A stretch of 64,000 nucleotides of DNA from Xanthobacter flavus (lineage in GTDB: Bacteria > Pseudomonadota > Alphaproteobacteria > Rhizobiales > Xanthobacteraceae), in assembly GCF_017875275.1 (NCBI RefSeq), contig NZ_JAGGML010000001.1, forward strand, positions 2,315,001-2,379,000. The letters run 5' to 3'. Shown here in pieces: positions 49,795 through 60,593 of this stretch. The notes below the pieces were generated by a model. It ran no database searches and was not told the origin of the DNA. It saw only the letters and a program-made list of their open reading frames with translations. The position numbers and the translations under genes were made by a program. Position 1 is the stretch's first letter. Every line of letters begins with the position of its first letter.

Positions 49795-49872
49795 TCAGAA
49801 ATCGGCCGGCAGGTAAGCAGTGACTTCCATGCCGACGCAGACTTCGCAGACCTGGGGCTTGTTCCAGCGCAT
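49795..49872 (-). CDS. pqqA: PQQ precursor peptide PqqA
   Basis: A 25-residue ribosomal peptide, MRWNKPQVCEVCVGM followed by EVTAYLPADF. Glu16 and Tyr20, spaced ExxxY, are the residues fused by PqqE into PQQ. The ATG at 49872 has an ideal AGGAGGAAAG site. Two cysteines before the Glu are common in alphaproteobacterial PqqA. It is first of the pqq operon, behind an AT-rich leader with an inverted repeat. Confidence 0.95.
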   Translation of the reverse strand: MRWNKPQVCEVCVGMEVTAYLPADF

Positions 49873-49893
49873 GATGCTTTCCTCCTGTGTGCT

Positions 49894-49921
49894 CTTACGA
49901 TCCTTATAAGAAGATCATAAG
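49894..49921 (-). promoter_or_regulatory. Inverted repeat in the pqqA upstream region
   Basis: On the minus strand CTTATGATC-N10-GATCGTAAG: 9-bp arms with one mismatch, around a second small palindrome CTTATAAG that offers a TATAAG -10. It ends about 20 bp before the pqqA start codon, in a distinctly AT-rich stretch. Operator or leader hairpin. Confidence 0.5.
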
Positions 49922-50027
49922 AAATTGATGTAACGAGGTTTTTCGCTACAACGGAGTCGAATATTGGCAGCCGAATCGGTTCCCGCAAGTGAAATCTGAT
50001 GGTGCATTGCAATACTTCTGGAGCACA

Positions 50028-50723
50028 TCAGTGCGGTGACGGTGCGGACAGGTCGAGCATGAAGCCGCGTCCCCGCACTGTCGCCACCTGGGGGCCGCCC
50101 GCGCGCCCCACCGGCGCGAGCTTGGTGCGCAGATAGCCCACGTAGACGTCCACCACGTTTAGTGAGGCGCCGCCCTGGCTGGCCCAGAGCCGGTCGAAGA
50201 TCTCGCCGCGGGCGATCGGGCGGTTGGGGCTGGCCATGAGCAGGGCCAGAAGGTCAGCCTCGCGCTCGGTGAGCCGCACATGCACCTCGCCGAACTTCGC
50301 CGTGCGGGTGGAGGGATCAAGCACGAGCCGCCCCGCCATCACGCGGTCGGCGTGGCTTTCGCCGAGGCGATGCAGGAGATGGGTGCGCAGCCGCGCCACC
50401 AGCTCACCAAACACGAACGGCTTGACGATGTAGTCGTCGGCCCCGGCGCCGAGGCCCTCGGCACGGTCATGCACCTCATCCTTGGCGCTCAGGAACAGGA
50501 TGGGGCCGGAGTGGCCCGCGCTGCGCAGCGCCCGGCACACATCGATGCCGGAGCCGTCCGGCAGCATCATGTCGAGCACCACGGCGCAGGGATTGTATTG
50601 CCGCGCCGTCTCCAGGGCCTCGTCGGCGCGGCCCACGACGGTCACGTCGAACCCCTCGGCGGAGAGGCCGCGGCTCAGCATGGCGCCAATGTCGCTGTCG
50701 TCTTCCACCACCAGGATGTTCAT
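50028..50723 (-). CDS. OmpR family response regulator upstream of pqq
   Basis: A 231-residue regulator: receiver with VVEDDSDIG, VVLDMMLPDGSGIDV (phospho-Asp about residue 51), FLSAKD and VKPF; winged-helix domain with RLTEREADLLALLMASPN, IFDRLWASQGGASLNVVDVYVGYLRTKL and TVRGRGFML. It lies 77 bp after the kinase gene and 155 bp before pqqA on the same strand. Control of pqq or of methanol oxidation, like MxbDM of Methylobacterium, is plausible but inferred from position. Confidence 0.92.
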   Translation of the reverse strand: MNILVVEDDSDIGAMLSRGLSAEGFDVTVVGRADEALETARQYNPCAVVLDMMLPDGSGIDVCRALRSAGHSGPILFLSAKDEVHDRAEGLGAGADDYIVKPFVFGELVARLRTHLLHRLGESHADRVMAGRLVLDPSTRTAKFGEVHVRLTEREADLLALLMASPNRPIARGEIFDRLWASQGGASLNVVDVYVGYLRTKLAPVGRAGGPQVATVRGRGFMLDLSAPSPH

Positions 50724-50800
50724 GGTTCCTCCAGTGCTTCATCGGCGTTGGCGCGGCTGCCCGCGGCCCTCTGCAGAGGGTCGCGACTGCTGGCGGCCGG

Positions 50801-52399
50801 TCACGCGGTCGGTCGGGGCTCGGCTGCGGTCTCGCCGGGCGCTGCGGCGGCCTGCGGGAGCGCGATCGCCACCCGGGTGCCACCCTTCTCCCCGTCCTCC
50901 AGTGTGATACGTCCGCCGTGCCGCGTCACCACCCAATCGGCGAGGGCAAGGCCCAGGCCGAAACCCTCGCCAGCGCCCAGCCGCGCGCCGCGCGCGAACA
51001 GGCGGGTCCGGGCGTCGGGCGCAATGCCGCACCCGTCGTCGGTGATGCTGATGGTGTCCACCCCATGCCCGTCCGCATCCGTCCCGTGCGTGACCGCCAC
51101 GGTGACGCGGGTGAGCGGGCGTCCGTGGCGCAAGGCGTTGTCGATGACCCCTTCCACCACCTGCCGCAGCCATTCGCGATCGGCATGCACGAGAAACGCC
51201 GGCTCCGGCGCGTGCAGCACCAGCGCCACGCCTTGCCGCCGCGCCACCGGCTCCAGCCCCGCCACCGCGTCGGCAAGCAATGGTGCAAGGGGCGTGTCCT
51301 GAAACACCAGCTCGATCTCCCCACTCTCGGAACGGGCGACCCGCAGCAGATCCTCCACCCGGCGGTGGAGCATGCCCGCGCGCTTGCGGATGGTGGCGAG
51401 GACCGTGCGGCTCACGCTCTCCGGGATGGCCGGCGCCCGCTGGGTGACGTCGCACTCGCCGATGATGACGGTCAGCGGCGTGCGCAGCTCATGGCTCACA
51501 TCGGCGAAGAAGCGCCGCCGGGAGGCATCGATGGCGGCCAGGCGGGCATTGGCCTCGGTCAGGTCCGCCGTGCGGTCGGTGATGGTCTTTTCCAGCTCCG
51601 CCCGGTCCTGCGCGACCTTGCGCTCGCGCCGCGCCAGCAGGGCGGCCATGCGGTTGAAGCGGGCCGTCAGCACGCCCAGTTCGTCGCGCTGGCCGATGGC
51701 GAGGCGGGCGGAAAGATCGCCGCGACCGATGGCCGCGGCGGCCCGGTCGATCTCCCGCAGCCGGCCGAGCAGCGGCTGGGCCAGCGCGCGATACAGCACC
51801 AGCGCCGCCGCGAACACCGCCAGCGCCATGGCCACCGCGCCGATCCGCAGCCGGTCGGCCAGAGCCACGGCTTCCTCCCGCGCGGCGGTGACGCCGCGCC
51901 GCTCGCTCTCCACAAGCAGGGAAAGCGTCGGCCCGGCCGAGGCCGCAAACGCATTGAGGGAGCCGCGCACCCGGTCGCCCCGGCGGGCGGGATCAGGATC
52001 ACGGGTCGCGGCGGTGATCTGACGGTCCAGCGAGATGAAGTCCGCCCGCAGCCGGGCCAGCAGTCGCTCCTGCGGCCTCAGACCGTTCTGCATGTCGGGC
52101 GCCGCCTGCGCCGCCTTCACTGTGGAGGCTTCCAGCAGGGCCGAGACGCGCGAGCGCGTGTCCTCCAGCCGGCCGGCGCTCACCGTCGGGCTTTCGGTGG
52201 CGGCGATGGCGGCGAGGCCGTAATCGGACAAGCGGGCCGAGATCTCTGTCAGCACGTCGAGGCGCTGCTGGGCCGAGATGGCCGCCTCCAGCGCCCCGTC
52301 CACGGCCCGCAAGGCGATGAGCAGGCTCAGGCCCGCGAGCACCGCCAGCACGGCTGTCGCGCCCGCCAGCGCGGCCAGTTTGAAACGGATGGATCGCAT
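50801..52399 (-). CDS. Membrane sensor histidine kinase upstream of pqq
   Basis: A 532-residue kinase. Membrane helix 1 (LAALAGATAVLAVLAGLSLLIAL), a helical periplasmic domain of about 150 residues, membrane helix 2 (IGAVAMALAVFAAALVLY), HAMP (AQPLLGRLREIDRAAAAIGRGD), then HisKA with FFADVSHELRTPLTVIIGE (phospho-His) and an HATPase with VIDNALRHG, DDGCGIAP and GFGLGLALADWVVTRHGG. It is the partner of the downstream OmpR regulator. Ligand unknown. Confidence 0.92.
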   Translation of the reverse strand: MRSIRFKLAALAGATAVLAVLAGLSLLIALRAVDGALEAAISAQQRLDVLTEISARLSDYGLAAIAATESPTVSAGRLEDTRSRVSALLEASTVKAAQAAPDMQNGLRPQERLLARLRADFISLDRQITAATRDPDPARRGDRVRGSLNAFAASAGPTLSLLVESERRGVTAAREEAVALADRLRIGAVAMALAVFAAALVLYRALAQPLLGRLREIDRAAAAIGRGDLSARLAIGQRDELGVLTARFNRMAALLARRERKVAQDRAELEKTITDRTADLTEANARLAAIDASRRRFFADVSHELRTPLTVIIGECDVTQRAPAIPESVSRTVLATIRKRAGMLHRRVEDLLRVARSESGEIELVFQDTPLAPLLADAVAGLEPVARRQGVALVLHAPEPAFLVHADREWLRQVVEGVIDNALRHGRPLTRVTVAVTHGTDADGHGVDTISITDDGCGIAPDARTRLFARGARLGAGEGFGLGLALADWVVTRHGGRITLEDGEKGGTRVAIALPQAAAAPGETAAEPRPTA

Positions 52400-52506
52400 C
52401 GCCGCGCGGATGCCTCCCGCCCCCTGCCGGCGGCGCCACCACTGGCCCGCTCCGGCGCGGCGGAGCCTGCCACACGAAAGCGCGCGGGCAAAAGGAAAAG
52501 GACCGC

Positions 52507-52553
52507 GGAAAAAAGCCCGTCGCCGCAGGCGCAGGGCGTCGCGGCGACGGGCT
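52507..52553 (-). terminator. Rho-independent terminator of secB
   Basis: On the minus strand, a perfect 13-bp stem AGCCCGTCGCCGC / GCGGCGACGGGCT with a 14-nt loop is followed by TTTTTTCC, beginning 27 nt after the secB stop. Confidence 0.85.
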
Positions 52554-52579
52554 CTTCGGCGATCAGGTCAGCTTGAGGC

Positions 52580-53059
52580 TCAGGCCTGGCCGGCCTGGAG
52601 ACGCTCGGCTTCCGCCTGGAGGCGCTGCTGGTAAAGGGCGGCGAAGTCCACCGGATCGATCATCAGGGGCGGGAAGCCGCCGTTGCGCACGGCGTCGGCG
52701 ATGATCTGGCGGGCGAACGGGAACAGCAGGCGCGGGCACTCGATGAGCACCACCGGCTGCAGGCTCTGCTCGGGGATGTTGAGGATGCGGAACACGCCGG
52801 CATAGACCAGCTCGAAGGCGAACAGGGTGTTGCCTTCGACGCTCGCGCCGCCGTCGATCTTCAGCTCGACCTCGAACTCGCCATTGCCGCCGGGCTTGGC
52901 GTTGACGTGGATCTGGATGCTGACGTCGGGCTGGGCCGGGGGAGCGGCAAGCGAACGCGGCGCGTTCGGATTCTCGAAGGAGAAATCCTTGATATACTGC
53001 GCGAGCACGTTCAGCGACGGCGCCGCATTCGGGTTGGGGCCGCCATTCTGCGAGGCCAT
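52580..53059 (-). CDS. secB: Protein-export chaperone SecB
   Basis: A 159-residue export chaperone that keeps preproteins unfolded and hands them to SecA. Seen: [90 protein letters not shown]. Of three close ATGs the one at 53059 (MASQNGG) has the best-spaced GGAG. Divergent from the sdhAF4-like gene. Confidence 0.95.
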   Translation of the reverse strand: MASQNGGPNPNAAPSLNVLAQYIKDFSFENPNAPRSLAAPPAQPDVSIQIHVNAKPGGNGEFEVELKIDGGASVEGNTLFAFELVYAGVFRILNIPEQSLQPVVLIECPRLLFPFARQIIADAVRNGGFPPLMIDPVDFAALYQQRLQAEAERLQAGQA

Positions 53060-53221
53060 GCGCATCTCCATCCGTGGGGTGTTGGGTCGGCCCCGCGGGC
53101 ACGACCGGAAAGCGCGGCGCTGCTAGCACGCTTTCCGCAACCGGTGCAAGGACGCGAACGGGTGAGGCACCCCGGCCTTCAACCGGAAGGATGCCTCCCG
53201 GACAGGTTTGGAGACAGGATC

Positions 53222-53416
53222 ATGGACGATACCACCATCCCGCCACGCAAGCCGCTGAGCGAGGCCGCCAAGCGCGCGCTGGCCGAGGCCGAGGCCCGCC
53301 GTGCGGCCATCGACGCCGCCCAGAAGGACCGGCCCAAGGAGATCAACGGCCGGAACGGACCGGAGCCCGTGCGTTACGGCGACTGGGAAGTCGGCGGCAT
53401 CGCCACCGACTTCTGA
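53222..53416 (+). CDS. DUF1674 / succinate dehydrogenase assembly factor 4 family protein
   Basis: A 64-residue protein ending in PVRYGDWEVGGIATDF, the conserved C-terminus of the SdhAF4 family (usual form RYGDWExxGxxxDF). The N-terminal half is charged and helical (AAKRALAEAEARRA). In eukaryotes this family helps flavinated succinate dehydrogenase assemble; in bacteria it is annotated DUF1674. The ATG at 53222 was chosen since the longer frame upstream runs through the secB promoter. It converges on uppP, 7 bp apart. Confidence 0.88.
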   Translation: MDDTTIPPRKPLSEAAKRALAEAEARRAAIDAAQKDRPKEINGRNGPEPVRYGDWEVGGIATDF

Positions 53417-53423
53417 CGGCACC

Positions 53424-54230
53424 TCAGCCGACCAGAGCGAGGCCGATGAGGCCGGCGATGCCCACCGCAATGCGCCACCAGCCGAACGGTGCATAGCCGT
53501 GCTTCGACACGAAATCGAGCAGCGACTTCACCACAACCACCGCCGCGCAGAACGCCGCCACGAAGCCGATGACGATGAGCAGCCCATCGTCCATGGAGAG
53601 GTTGCCGCGGTTCTTGTAGAGGTCGTAGGCGAACGCGCCGAACATGGTGGGCAAAGCGAGGAAGAACGAGAACTCAGCCGCCGCCCTCTTGTCCACGCCC
53701 AGCAGCATGGCGCCGACGATGGTCGAGCCCGATCGCGACATGCCCGGAATCATGGCGAGGCACTGGAAGAAGCCGATGGCGAGCGCGATGTGCCACGGCA
53801 GGCCCATGGCGTTGTTGTAGCGCGGCTCCGGCACCACCTTGTCGATGAACAGCAGGATGATGCCGCCGAAGATCAGCGTGCCGCAGATCAGCGTCGGGGT
53901 CTCGAACAGCACGCTCTTGATGAAGCCGTGCGCCATGGCGCCGATCACCGCCGCCGGCAGGAAGGCGATGACGACGCCCATCACGAAGCGCCGCGCCCCC
54001 GGATTCGTCGGCAGTTGCTGGGCGACGCGCAGGAAGCGCTGGAAGTAGACGGTGAGGATGGCGAGCACCGCGCCGAGCTGGATCAGCACCTCGAACGTGT
54101 GGCCGTTGCTTTCGAAGCCGAGGAAGTGTCCGGCGAGCAGGATATGGGCTGTCGAGGAGACGGGGATGAATTCCGTCAGCCCTTCCAGGAGGCCGAGGAT
54201 CAGCGCTTCGAGCATGTCGCCGAGAGTCAT
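53424..54230 (-). CDS. uppP: Undecaprenyl-diphosphatase UppP (BacA)
   Basis: A 268-residue integral membrane phosphatase that recycles undecaprenyl diphosphate for peptidoglycan synthesis. The two active-site motifs are [19 protein letters not shown] (residues about 15-35) and [13 protein letters not shown] (about 170). Multiple hydrophobic helices and normal length. Confidence 0.95.
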   Translation of the reverse strand: MTLGDMLEALILGLLEGLTEFIPVSSTAHILLAGHFLGFESNGHTFEVLIQLGAVLAILTVYFQRFLRVAQQLPTNPGARRFVMGVVIAFLPAAVIGAMAHGFIKSVLFETPTLICGTLIFGGIILLFIDKVVPEPRYNNAMGLPWHIALAIGFFQCLAMIPGMSRSGSTIVGAMLLGVDKRAAAEFSFFLALPTMFGAFAYDLYKNRGNLSMDDGLLIVIGFVAAFCAAVVVVKSLLDFVSKHGYAPFGWWRIAVGIAGLIGLALVG

Positions 54231-54571
54231 GGGTCAGAAAATCCGGGAGGCGGGAAGAGACGGGCGTCATCCTCTCCGCTTGCCTTCGCGGGTGCAATGT
54301 GGCGCGCCGCTGCGGAAGGGGAGGGCCGGCGCGGCCGGCGCGTTTCCGGCCACGCTGTGGCCGCATCGCCACACGCCCGAAAATAACCTTGGGGCAGCTG
54401 AGATTGGCGCCTTAACGATCGCTTCACCATGATCGGACTGGGGACTGCGGGAGCCTCCGGCCCCGCCACTGCGCCGCAGCAGGGAGGAACCAATCGGAAA
54501 GGTTCGGCTTCTAATCATAGGCAACGCCGGGTGCCTCGCCCCCTCCCTTCGACCCCCGGCGAAATCGGCCC
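54231..54571. other. Divergent intergenic region uppP / GST gene
   Basis: These 341 bp hold no gene I can support. Seen are GC-rich imperfect palindromes at about 54325-54370 (GGCCGGCGCGGCCGGC type) and a short dyad GAACC-N9-GGTTC near 54486-54504. Promoters of both genes must lie here; none is clear enough to place. Confidence 0.4.
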
Positions 54572-55261
54572 ATGTATCTGCATCATCACCCTTTCTGCCC
54601 CCATTCCCGATTCGTCCGCCTGCTGCTCGCCGAATACGGCCTGGAGCCGGAGCTGGTGGAGGAGCGCGTGTGGGAGCGACGGCCGGGCTTCCTCGCGCTC
54701 AATCCGTCGGGGGAGACGCCGGTGATCGTGGAGGAGATGGCGGCCTCGGTGCCGGGCGCCTTCATCATCGCCGAATATCTCGATGAGACCCGGGGCCTGG
54801 CCCTCGGCAACCACCGTCTCCTGCCGGAGGACCCCGCCGGCCGCGTCGAAGTGCGCCGGCTGACCCAGTGGTTCAACGAGAAGATGTATGTCGAATCGAC
54901 CGAGCCGCTGGTGCGGGAGCGCATCCACAAGCGCTACATGACCCGCGAGCAGGGCGGCGGCTCTCCGGATGCGACATCGCTCCGGGTGGCGCGCGCCAAT
55001 CTGCGCTATCATCTGAAATATATCGGCTGGCTGGCCAAGGGCCGCAAATGGCTCGCTGGCGAGAGACTGAGCCAGGCCGACCTTGCCGCCGCCGCGCATC
55101 TCTCGGTGGCCGACTATCTGGGCGACGTACCGTGGGACGAGGACGAGCACGCGAGGGACTGGTATGCGCGGATCAAGTCGCGCCCGACCTTCCGCGCCCT
55201 GCTCACCGAGAGCATCCCGGGCATGCCCCCCTCCAAGACCTACGCGGACCTCGATTTCTGA
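54572..55261 (+). CDS. Glutathione S-transferase family protein
   Basis: A 229-residue GST. The N-terminal thioredoxin-like domain has [21 protein letters not shown] (the first residues after the start), [13 protein letters not shown] (cis-Pro and glutathione gamma-Glu site) and [12 protein letters not shown]. The helical C-terminal domain has [36 protein letters not shown] resembles Cys-type (beta/omega-like) active sites. Its stop codon overlaps the apparent start of queG, so the two are probably co-transcribed. Confidence 0.9.
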   Translation: MYLHHHPFCPHSRFVRLLLAEYGLEPELVEERVWERRPGFLALNPSGETPVIVEEMAASVPGAFIIAEYLDETRGLALGNHRLLPEDPAGRVEVRRLTQWFNEKMYVESTEPLVRERIHKRYMTREQGGGSPDATSLRVARANLRYHLKYIGWLAKGRKWLAGERLSQADLAAAAHLSVADYLGDVPWDEDEHARDWYARIKSRPTFRALLTESIPGMPPSKTYADLDF

Positions 55262-56409
55262 CGCCGGGCACCGGCGGGCTGGAGGAGATCGTCCGCCACC
55301 TCGCCGGTGACGAGGGCTTCGATGCCGTCGGCATCGCGAGCCCGCAGGCGGGCGGGCCGGCCGGGGAACGGCTCCGCGCCTGGGTCGCGGACGGCGCCCA
55401 TGGCGACATGGGCTGGATGGCCGAGACGCTGGGCCGCCGCGCCGATCCGCTGACGCTGTGGCCGGACATGCGCAGCGTCATCATGCTCGGCCTCAATTAC
55501 GGACCCGCCGAAGATCCCCGTACCGTGCTGGGCCAAACCGACGCTGGCGCCATCTCGGTCTATGCTCGCGCCGAGGATTATCACGACATCATCAAGCCGA
55601 AGCTCAAGCGCGTTGCCCGCGCGCTGCTGGCGGAGGCCGGCCGGCGCGGCGTCACCGCCGACGTGAAGGTGTTCGTGGATACCGCTCCGCTGATGGAAAA
55701 GCCGCTCGCCGCCGCGGCAGGCCTCGGCTGGCAGGGGCGGCACACCAATCTCGTCTCGCGGGACTTCGGCTCCTGGCTGCTCCTCGGTGCCATCGCGACG
55801 ACATTGGAGCTTAGGCCGGACGCGCCGGAACAGGACCATTGCGGCTCCTGCCGCGCCTGTCTCGACGCCTGCCCGACCGCCGCGTTCCCCTCGCCTTACG
55901 TCATCGATGCGCGGCGCTGCATTTCCTACCTCACCATCGAGCACAAGGGACCGATCCCGGCCGAGCTGCGCCCGCTCATGGGCAACCGCATCTATGGCTG
56001 TGACGACTGCCTCGCCGCCTGCCCCTGGAACAAGTTCGCGCAAATGGGCCAGGAGGCGAAGCTCGCCGCCCGCGCAGAGAACGACGCCCCGCCGCTGGCC
56101 GAGTTGGTGGCGCTGGACGATGCCGCCTTCCGCGCCCGCTTCCCAAAAAGCCCGGTCAAACGGATCGGGCGCGACCGCTTCATCCGCAACGTGCTGATCG
56201 CCATCGGCAATTCGGGAGATGCGCGGCTCTTGCCGCAGGTGGAAGCGCGGCTGGCGGATGAGTCCGCTCTGGTCAGGGGTGCTGCGGTGTGGGCGCTGGG
56301 GCGGCTGGCGGACCCGGCGACTTTAGCGCGGCTGGCGGCCGCGCACCTTTCGGCGGAGGCGGATATAGCGGTATCGGCAGAGTGGAGAACAGCCGCATCG
56401 CACGCCTGA
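55258..56409 (+). CDS. queG: Epoxyqueuosine reductase QueG (apparent CTG start)
   Basis: About 383 residues; the last enzyme of queuosine synthesis, a cobalamin and iron-sulfur reductase. Seen: DAVGIASPQ near the N-terminus, [55 protein letters not shown], two 4Fe-4S motifs ([16 protein letters not shown] with CISYL, and [12 protein letters not shown]) and a HEAT-like repeat at the C-terminus. No ATG, GTG or TTG exists in frame close to the expected N-terminus. The CTG at 55258, overlapping the GST stop as CTGA, is the best fit. An upstream start inside the GST gene would add unrelated residues. Confidence 0.88.
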   Translation: MTPGTGGLEEIVRHLAGDEGFDAVGIASPQAGGPAGERLRAWVADGAHGDMGWMAETLGRRADPLTLWPDMRSVIMLGLNYGPAEDPRTVLGQTDAGAISVYARAEDYHDIIKPKLKRVARALLAEAGRRGVTADVKVFVDTAPLMEKPLAAAAGLGWQGRHTNLVSRDFGSWLLLGAIATTLELRPDAPEQDHCGSCRACLDACPTAAFPSPYVIDARRCISYLTIEHKGPIPAELRPLMGNRIYGCDDCLAACPWNKFAQMGQEAKLAARAENDAPPLAELVALDDAAFRARFPKSPVKRIGRDRFIRNVLIAIGNSGDARLLPQVEARLADESALVRGAAVWALGRLADPATLARLAAAHLSAEADIAVSAEWRTAASHA

Positions 56410-56546
56410 GACCCGCCGCCCATTTCCATCCGGCGGGTTTGCCGGTAGGATCGAAAGCTCACGGAACCATCAAGGGGGCGACAAGAGCTGGCGTCACGAT
56501 CGCGTCGCGCCCACACGCGAAGATCGACGGCGACAGAACAGGCGAC

Positions 56547-57935
<1,389 letters not shown>

Positions 57936-57937
57936 GC

Positions 57938-59065
57938 TTGCGCAGATCCGGCAGCGACAACCGTGATCGTCCCCTGGCGGCGTCCGCGCCGCAGGCCTCC
58001 AACGGACCCGCCCGCGCGGCGGTGACGGCCCCCTGGGCCAATCCGGACGAGCCTCCGGCCGCCCACGTGGTGCTGGCTTTCGACGACAACCGGCTCGCCA
58101 CCCAGCTGTTCGGCCATTATGGCCGCAACCTCGCCCTCATCGAGCGCAAGCTGGGGGTGAAGGCGGATTCGCGCGGCAACCACGTGACGCTGGAAGGCGA
58201 GCGCGATGCCTGCGAGCAGGCCCGCGCCGTGCTGGAGCACTTGTATGAGGCGCTTCGGAAGGGCCGCGACATCAGCCAGGGCGACGTGGAAGGAGCCATC
58301 CGCGAGGTGACCTCGCAGGGCTCCCTCTTCGATTTCGACCCGGCCGAGCAGCGCCAGTCGTTCGACGAGATTCATCTGCGCCGCCGCCCGGTGCGCGCCC
58401 GCACTGCCGCGCAGGATGCCTATATCCGCGCCCTGAAGCGGCACACCCTGGTGTTCGGCAACGGCCCCGCCGGCACCGGCAAGACCTGGATCGCGGTGGC
58501 CTACGCCGTCCATCTGCTGGAGCGGCGGATGGTGGACAAGATCATCCTCTCCCGTCCCGCCGTGGAGGCCGGCGAGCGCCTCGGCTTCCTGCCCGGCGAC
58601 ATGAAGGAGAAGGTGGATCCGTACCTGCGACCCATCTACGACGCGCTGTATGACCTGATGGACCGCCCCTTCGTGGAGCGGGCGCTGCAGTCCGGCGAGA
58701 TCGAGATCGCGCCGCTCGCCTTCATGCGTGGCCGCACCCTTTCCAACGCGGCGGTGATCCTGGACGAGGCGCAGAACGCCACCTCCATGCAGATGAAGAT
58801 GTTCCTGACCCGCCTGGGCGAGAATTCGCACATGATCGTCACCGGCGATCCGAGCCAGACCGACCTGCCCGGCGGACAGGTCTCCGGCCTTGCAGAAGCC
58901 GTGCGGCTGCTGGAAGGCGTCGAGGGGGTTGGGATCTGCCACTTCAAGGCGGAGGACGTGGTGCGCCACGAGCTGGTGCAGCGCATCGTCTCCGCCTACG
59001 AGCGGCTCGACGCCGCCAAGATCGAGGCCGCCTCCGCCCGCCTCGCCGGCAAGGCCGGGAACTGA
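57938..59065 (+). CDS. PhoH family ATPase
   Basis: A 375-residue PhoH-like protein starting at TTG, 2 nt after miaB, with GGAGG 9 nt upstream. N-terminal KH-like region (NRLATQLFGHYGRNLALIERKLGV), then the PhoH ATPase core: Walker A FGNGPAGTGKTWIA near residue 172, LSRPAVEAGERLGFLPGD, LDEAQNATSMQMKMFLTRLG and VTGDPSQTDLP. Linked with ybeY, it is thought to act in RNA metabolism. Confidence 0.93.
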   Translation: MRRSGSDNRDRPLAASAPQASNGPARAAVTAPWANPDEPPAAHVVLAFDDNRLATQLFGHYGRNLALIERKLGVKADSRGNHVTLEGERDACEQARAVLEHLYEALRKGRDISQGDVEGAIREVTSQGSLFDFDPAEQRQSFDEIHLRRRPVRARTAAQDAYIRALKRHTLVFGNGPAGTGKTWIAVAYAVHLLERRMVDKIILSRPAVEAGERLGFLPGDMKEKVDPYLRPIYDALYDLMDRPFVERALQSGEIEIAPLAFMRGRTLSNAAVILDEAQNATSMQMKMFLTRLGENSHMIVTGDPSQTDLPGGQVSGLAEAVRLLEGVEGVGICHFKAEDVVRHELVQRIVSAYERLDAAKIEAASARLAGKAGN

Positions 59066-59068
59066 GTG

Positions 59069-59590
59069 ATGGCCGCACCCGCCCCCGTCGCGCCGACCCC
59101 CGAGATCGACGCGGACATCGATGTCGCCGTGGAGGCCGAGGGCTGGTCCCTCATACCGGACGCCGAGGCCGTGTCCATCCGCGCCTGCCGGGCCGCGCTG
59201 ACCGCCTGTGCGGAGGACGTGCCGGAGCCCTGCGAGGTGGCCATCACCCTCACCGACGACGCGCGCATCCGCGTGCTGAACCGCGACTGGCGGGACATGG
59301 ACAAGGCCACCAACGTCCTGTCCTTTCCCCAGCCGGACCTGCCGGACGACATCGACGCCCCCCAGCCTCTCGGCGACATCATCGTCGCGCTGGAGACGCT
59401 CAGCCGCGAGGCCGAAGCGGAGGGCAAGGCGACGGCCGATCATCTCGCCCATCTGGTGGTGCACGGAACGCTGCACCTCATGGGCTACGACCATCTCGAA
59501 GACACCGAAGCAGAGGAAATGGAGGCGCTCGAGCGCAACATCCTCGCGGGCCTGGGGATCGCTGATCCCTATGGCCTGCCGCAGGACTGA
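59069..59590 (+). CDS. ybeY: Endoribonuclease YbeY
   Basis: A 173-residue metal-dependent RNase for 16S rRNA maturation and ribosome quality control. The catalytic zinc motif is HGTLHLMGYDH near residue 132; LNRDWRDMDKATNVLSFPQ is also typical. Start: ATG at 59069 just after a GTG at 59066; both abut the phoH stop. Confidence 0.95.
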   Translation: MAAPAPVAPTPEIDADIDVAVEAEGWSLIPDAEAVSIRACRAALTACAEDVPEPCEVAITLTDDARIRVLNRDWRDMDKATNVLSFPQPDLPDDIDAPQPLGDIIVALETLSREAEAEGKATADHLAHLVVHGTLHLMGYDHLEDTEAEEMEALERNILAGLGIADPYGLPQD

Positions 59591-59613
59591 AGCGACAGCG
59601 GCTAGATAAAGAC

Positions 59614-60585
59614 ATGTCCAACATCGACCAGCCGACCGAGACCAGCTCCGCCGAGCCGCAAAGTTTTCTCGATCGATTGCGTGCCCTCCTCGGCGCGTTC
59701 CGCCCGCACGGCTCCCTGCGCACCGACCTCGTGGAGGTGCTCGCCGCGGCGGAAACACCCGAGGAGGAAGGAGAGTTCACCCCATCAGAGCGCAAGATGC
59801 TGCGCAACATCCTGCACCTGCGGGAGGTGGGCATCGGCGACATCATGGTGCCCCGCGCCGAGATCGTCGCCGTGCGCAAGGACGCGGCCCTGGGCGAACT
59901 GCTGAAGCTGTTCGTCACCGTCGGACATTCCCGGCTCGTCGTCTATGACGACACGCTCGATGATCCGGTGGGCATGGTCCACATCCGCGACCTCATCGCC
60001 TTTCTCGCCGGCGACCTCGCCTCCGAGAGCGGCAAGATCGACCTCGGCAAGGTCAATCTCGACGCGACTCTGGAGACCGCCGGTCTCATCCGCCGCATCC
60101 TCTACGTGCCGCCGTCCATGCCGGCGGTGGACCTGCTGGTTTCCATGCAGGCGGCCCGCACCCATCTCGCCCTCGTCATCGACGAATATGGTGGCACGGA
60201 CGGCCTCGTCTCCATCGAGGACGTGGTGGAGGAGATCGTCGGCGAGATCGAGGACGAGCACGACGAAGCGGCCGAAACGCTCCTGACCCGCCAGCCCGAC
60301 GGCAGCTATCTCGCCGACGCCCGGACGCCGCTTGAGGCGGCGGTGGAAGTGCTCGGCACCGCCTTCGCCTCGGAAGAGGCGATGGAGGAGGTGGACAGCG
60401 TTGGCGGCCTGGTGGTGCGCATCGCTTCCCGGGTGCCGAAGACCGGCGAGGTGATTTCGCTGCCGGGCGGCTTCGATGTGGACGTGGTGGAGGCCGATCC
60501 GCGCCGGCTGAAGAAGCTGCGCATCATCCCGCCCCGGGATCTCGACGGCTCCGCCGCCGGGCATGCCGGGTCCTCCGACGCCTGA
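59614..60585 (+). CDS. CorC/HlyC-type CBS domain protein
   Basis: A 323-residue soluble protein with two CBS domains ([24 protein letters not shown] with [22 protein letters not shown]; then [21 protein letters not shown] with [26 protein letters not shown]) and a CorC/HlyC transporter-associated domain at the end. Related proteins affect magnesium or cobalt resistance. It precedes lnt, as in many alphaproteobacteria. Confidence 0.93.
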   Translation: MSNIDQPTETSSAEPQSFLDRLRALLGAFRPHGSLRTDLVEVLAAAETPEEEGEFTPSERKMLRNILHLREVGIGDIMVPRAEIVAVRKDAALGELLKLFVTVGHSRLVVYDDTLDDPVGMVHIRDLIAFLAGDLASESGKIDLGKVNLDATLETAGLIRRILYVPPSMPAVDLLVSMQAARTHLALVIDEYGGTDGLVSIEDVVEEIVGEIEDEHDEAAETLLTRQPDGSYLADARTPLEAAVEVLGTAFASEEAMEEVDSVGGLVVRIASRVPKTGEVISLPGGFDVDVVEADPRRLKKLRIIPPRDLDGSAAGHAGSSDA

Positions 60586-60593
60586 TCCGCCGC

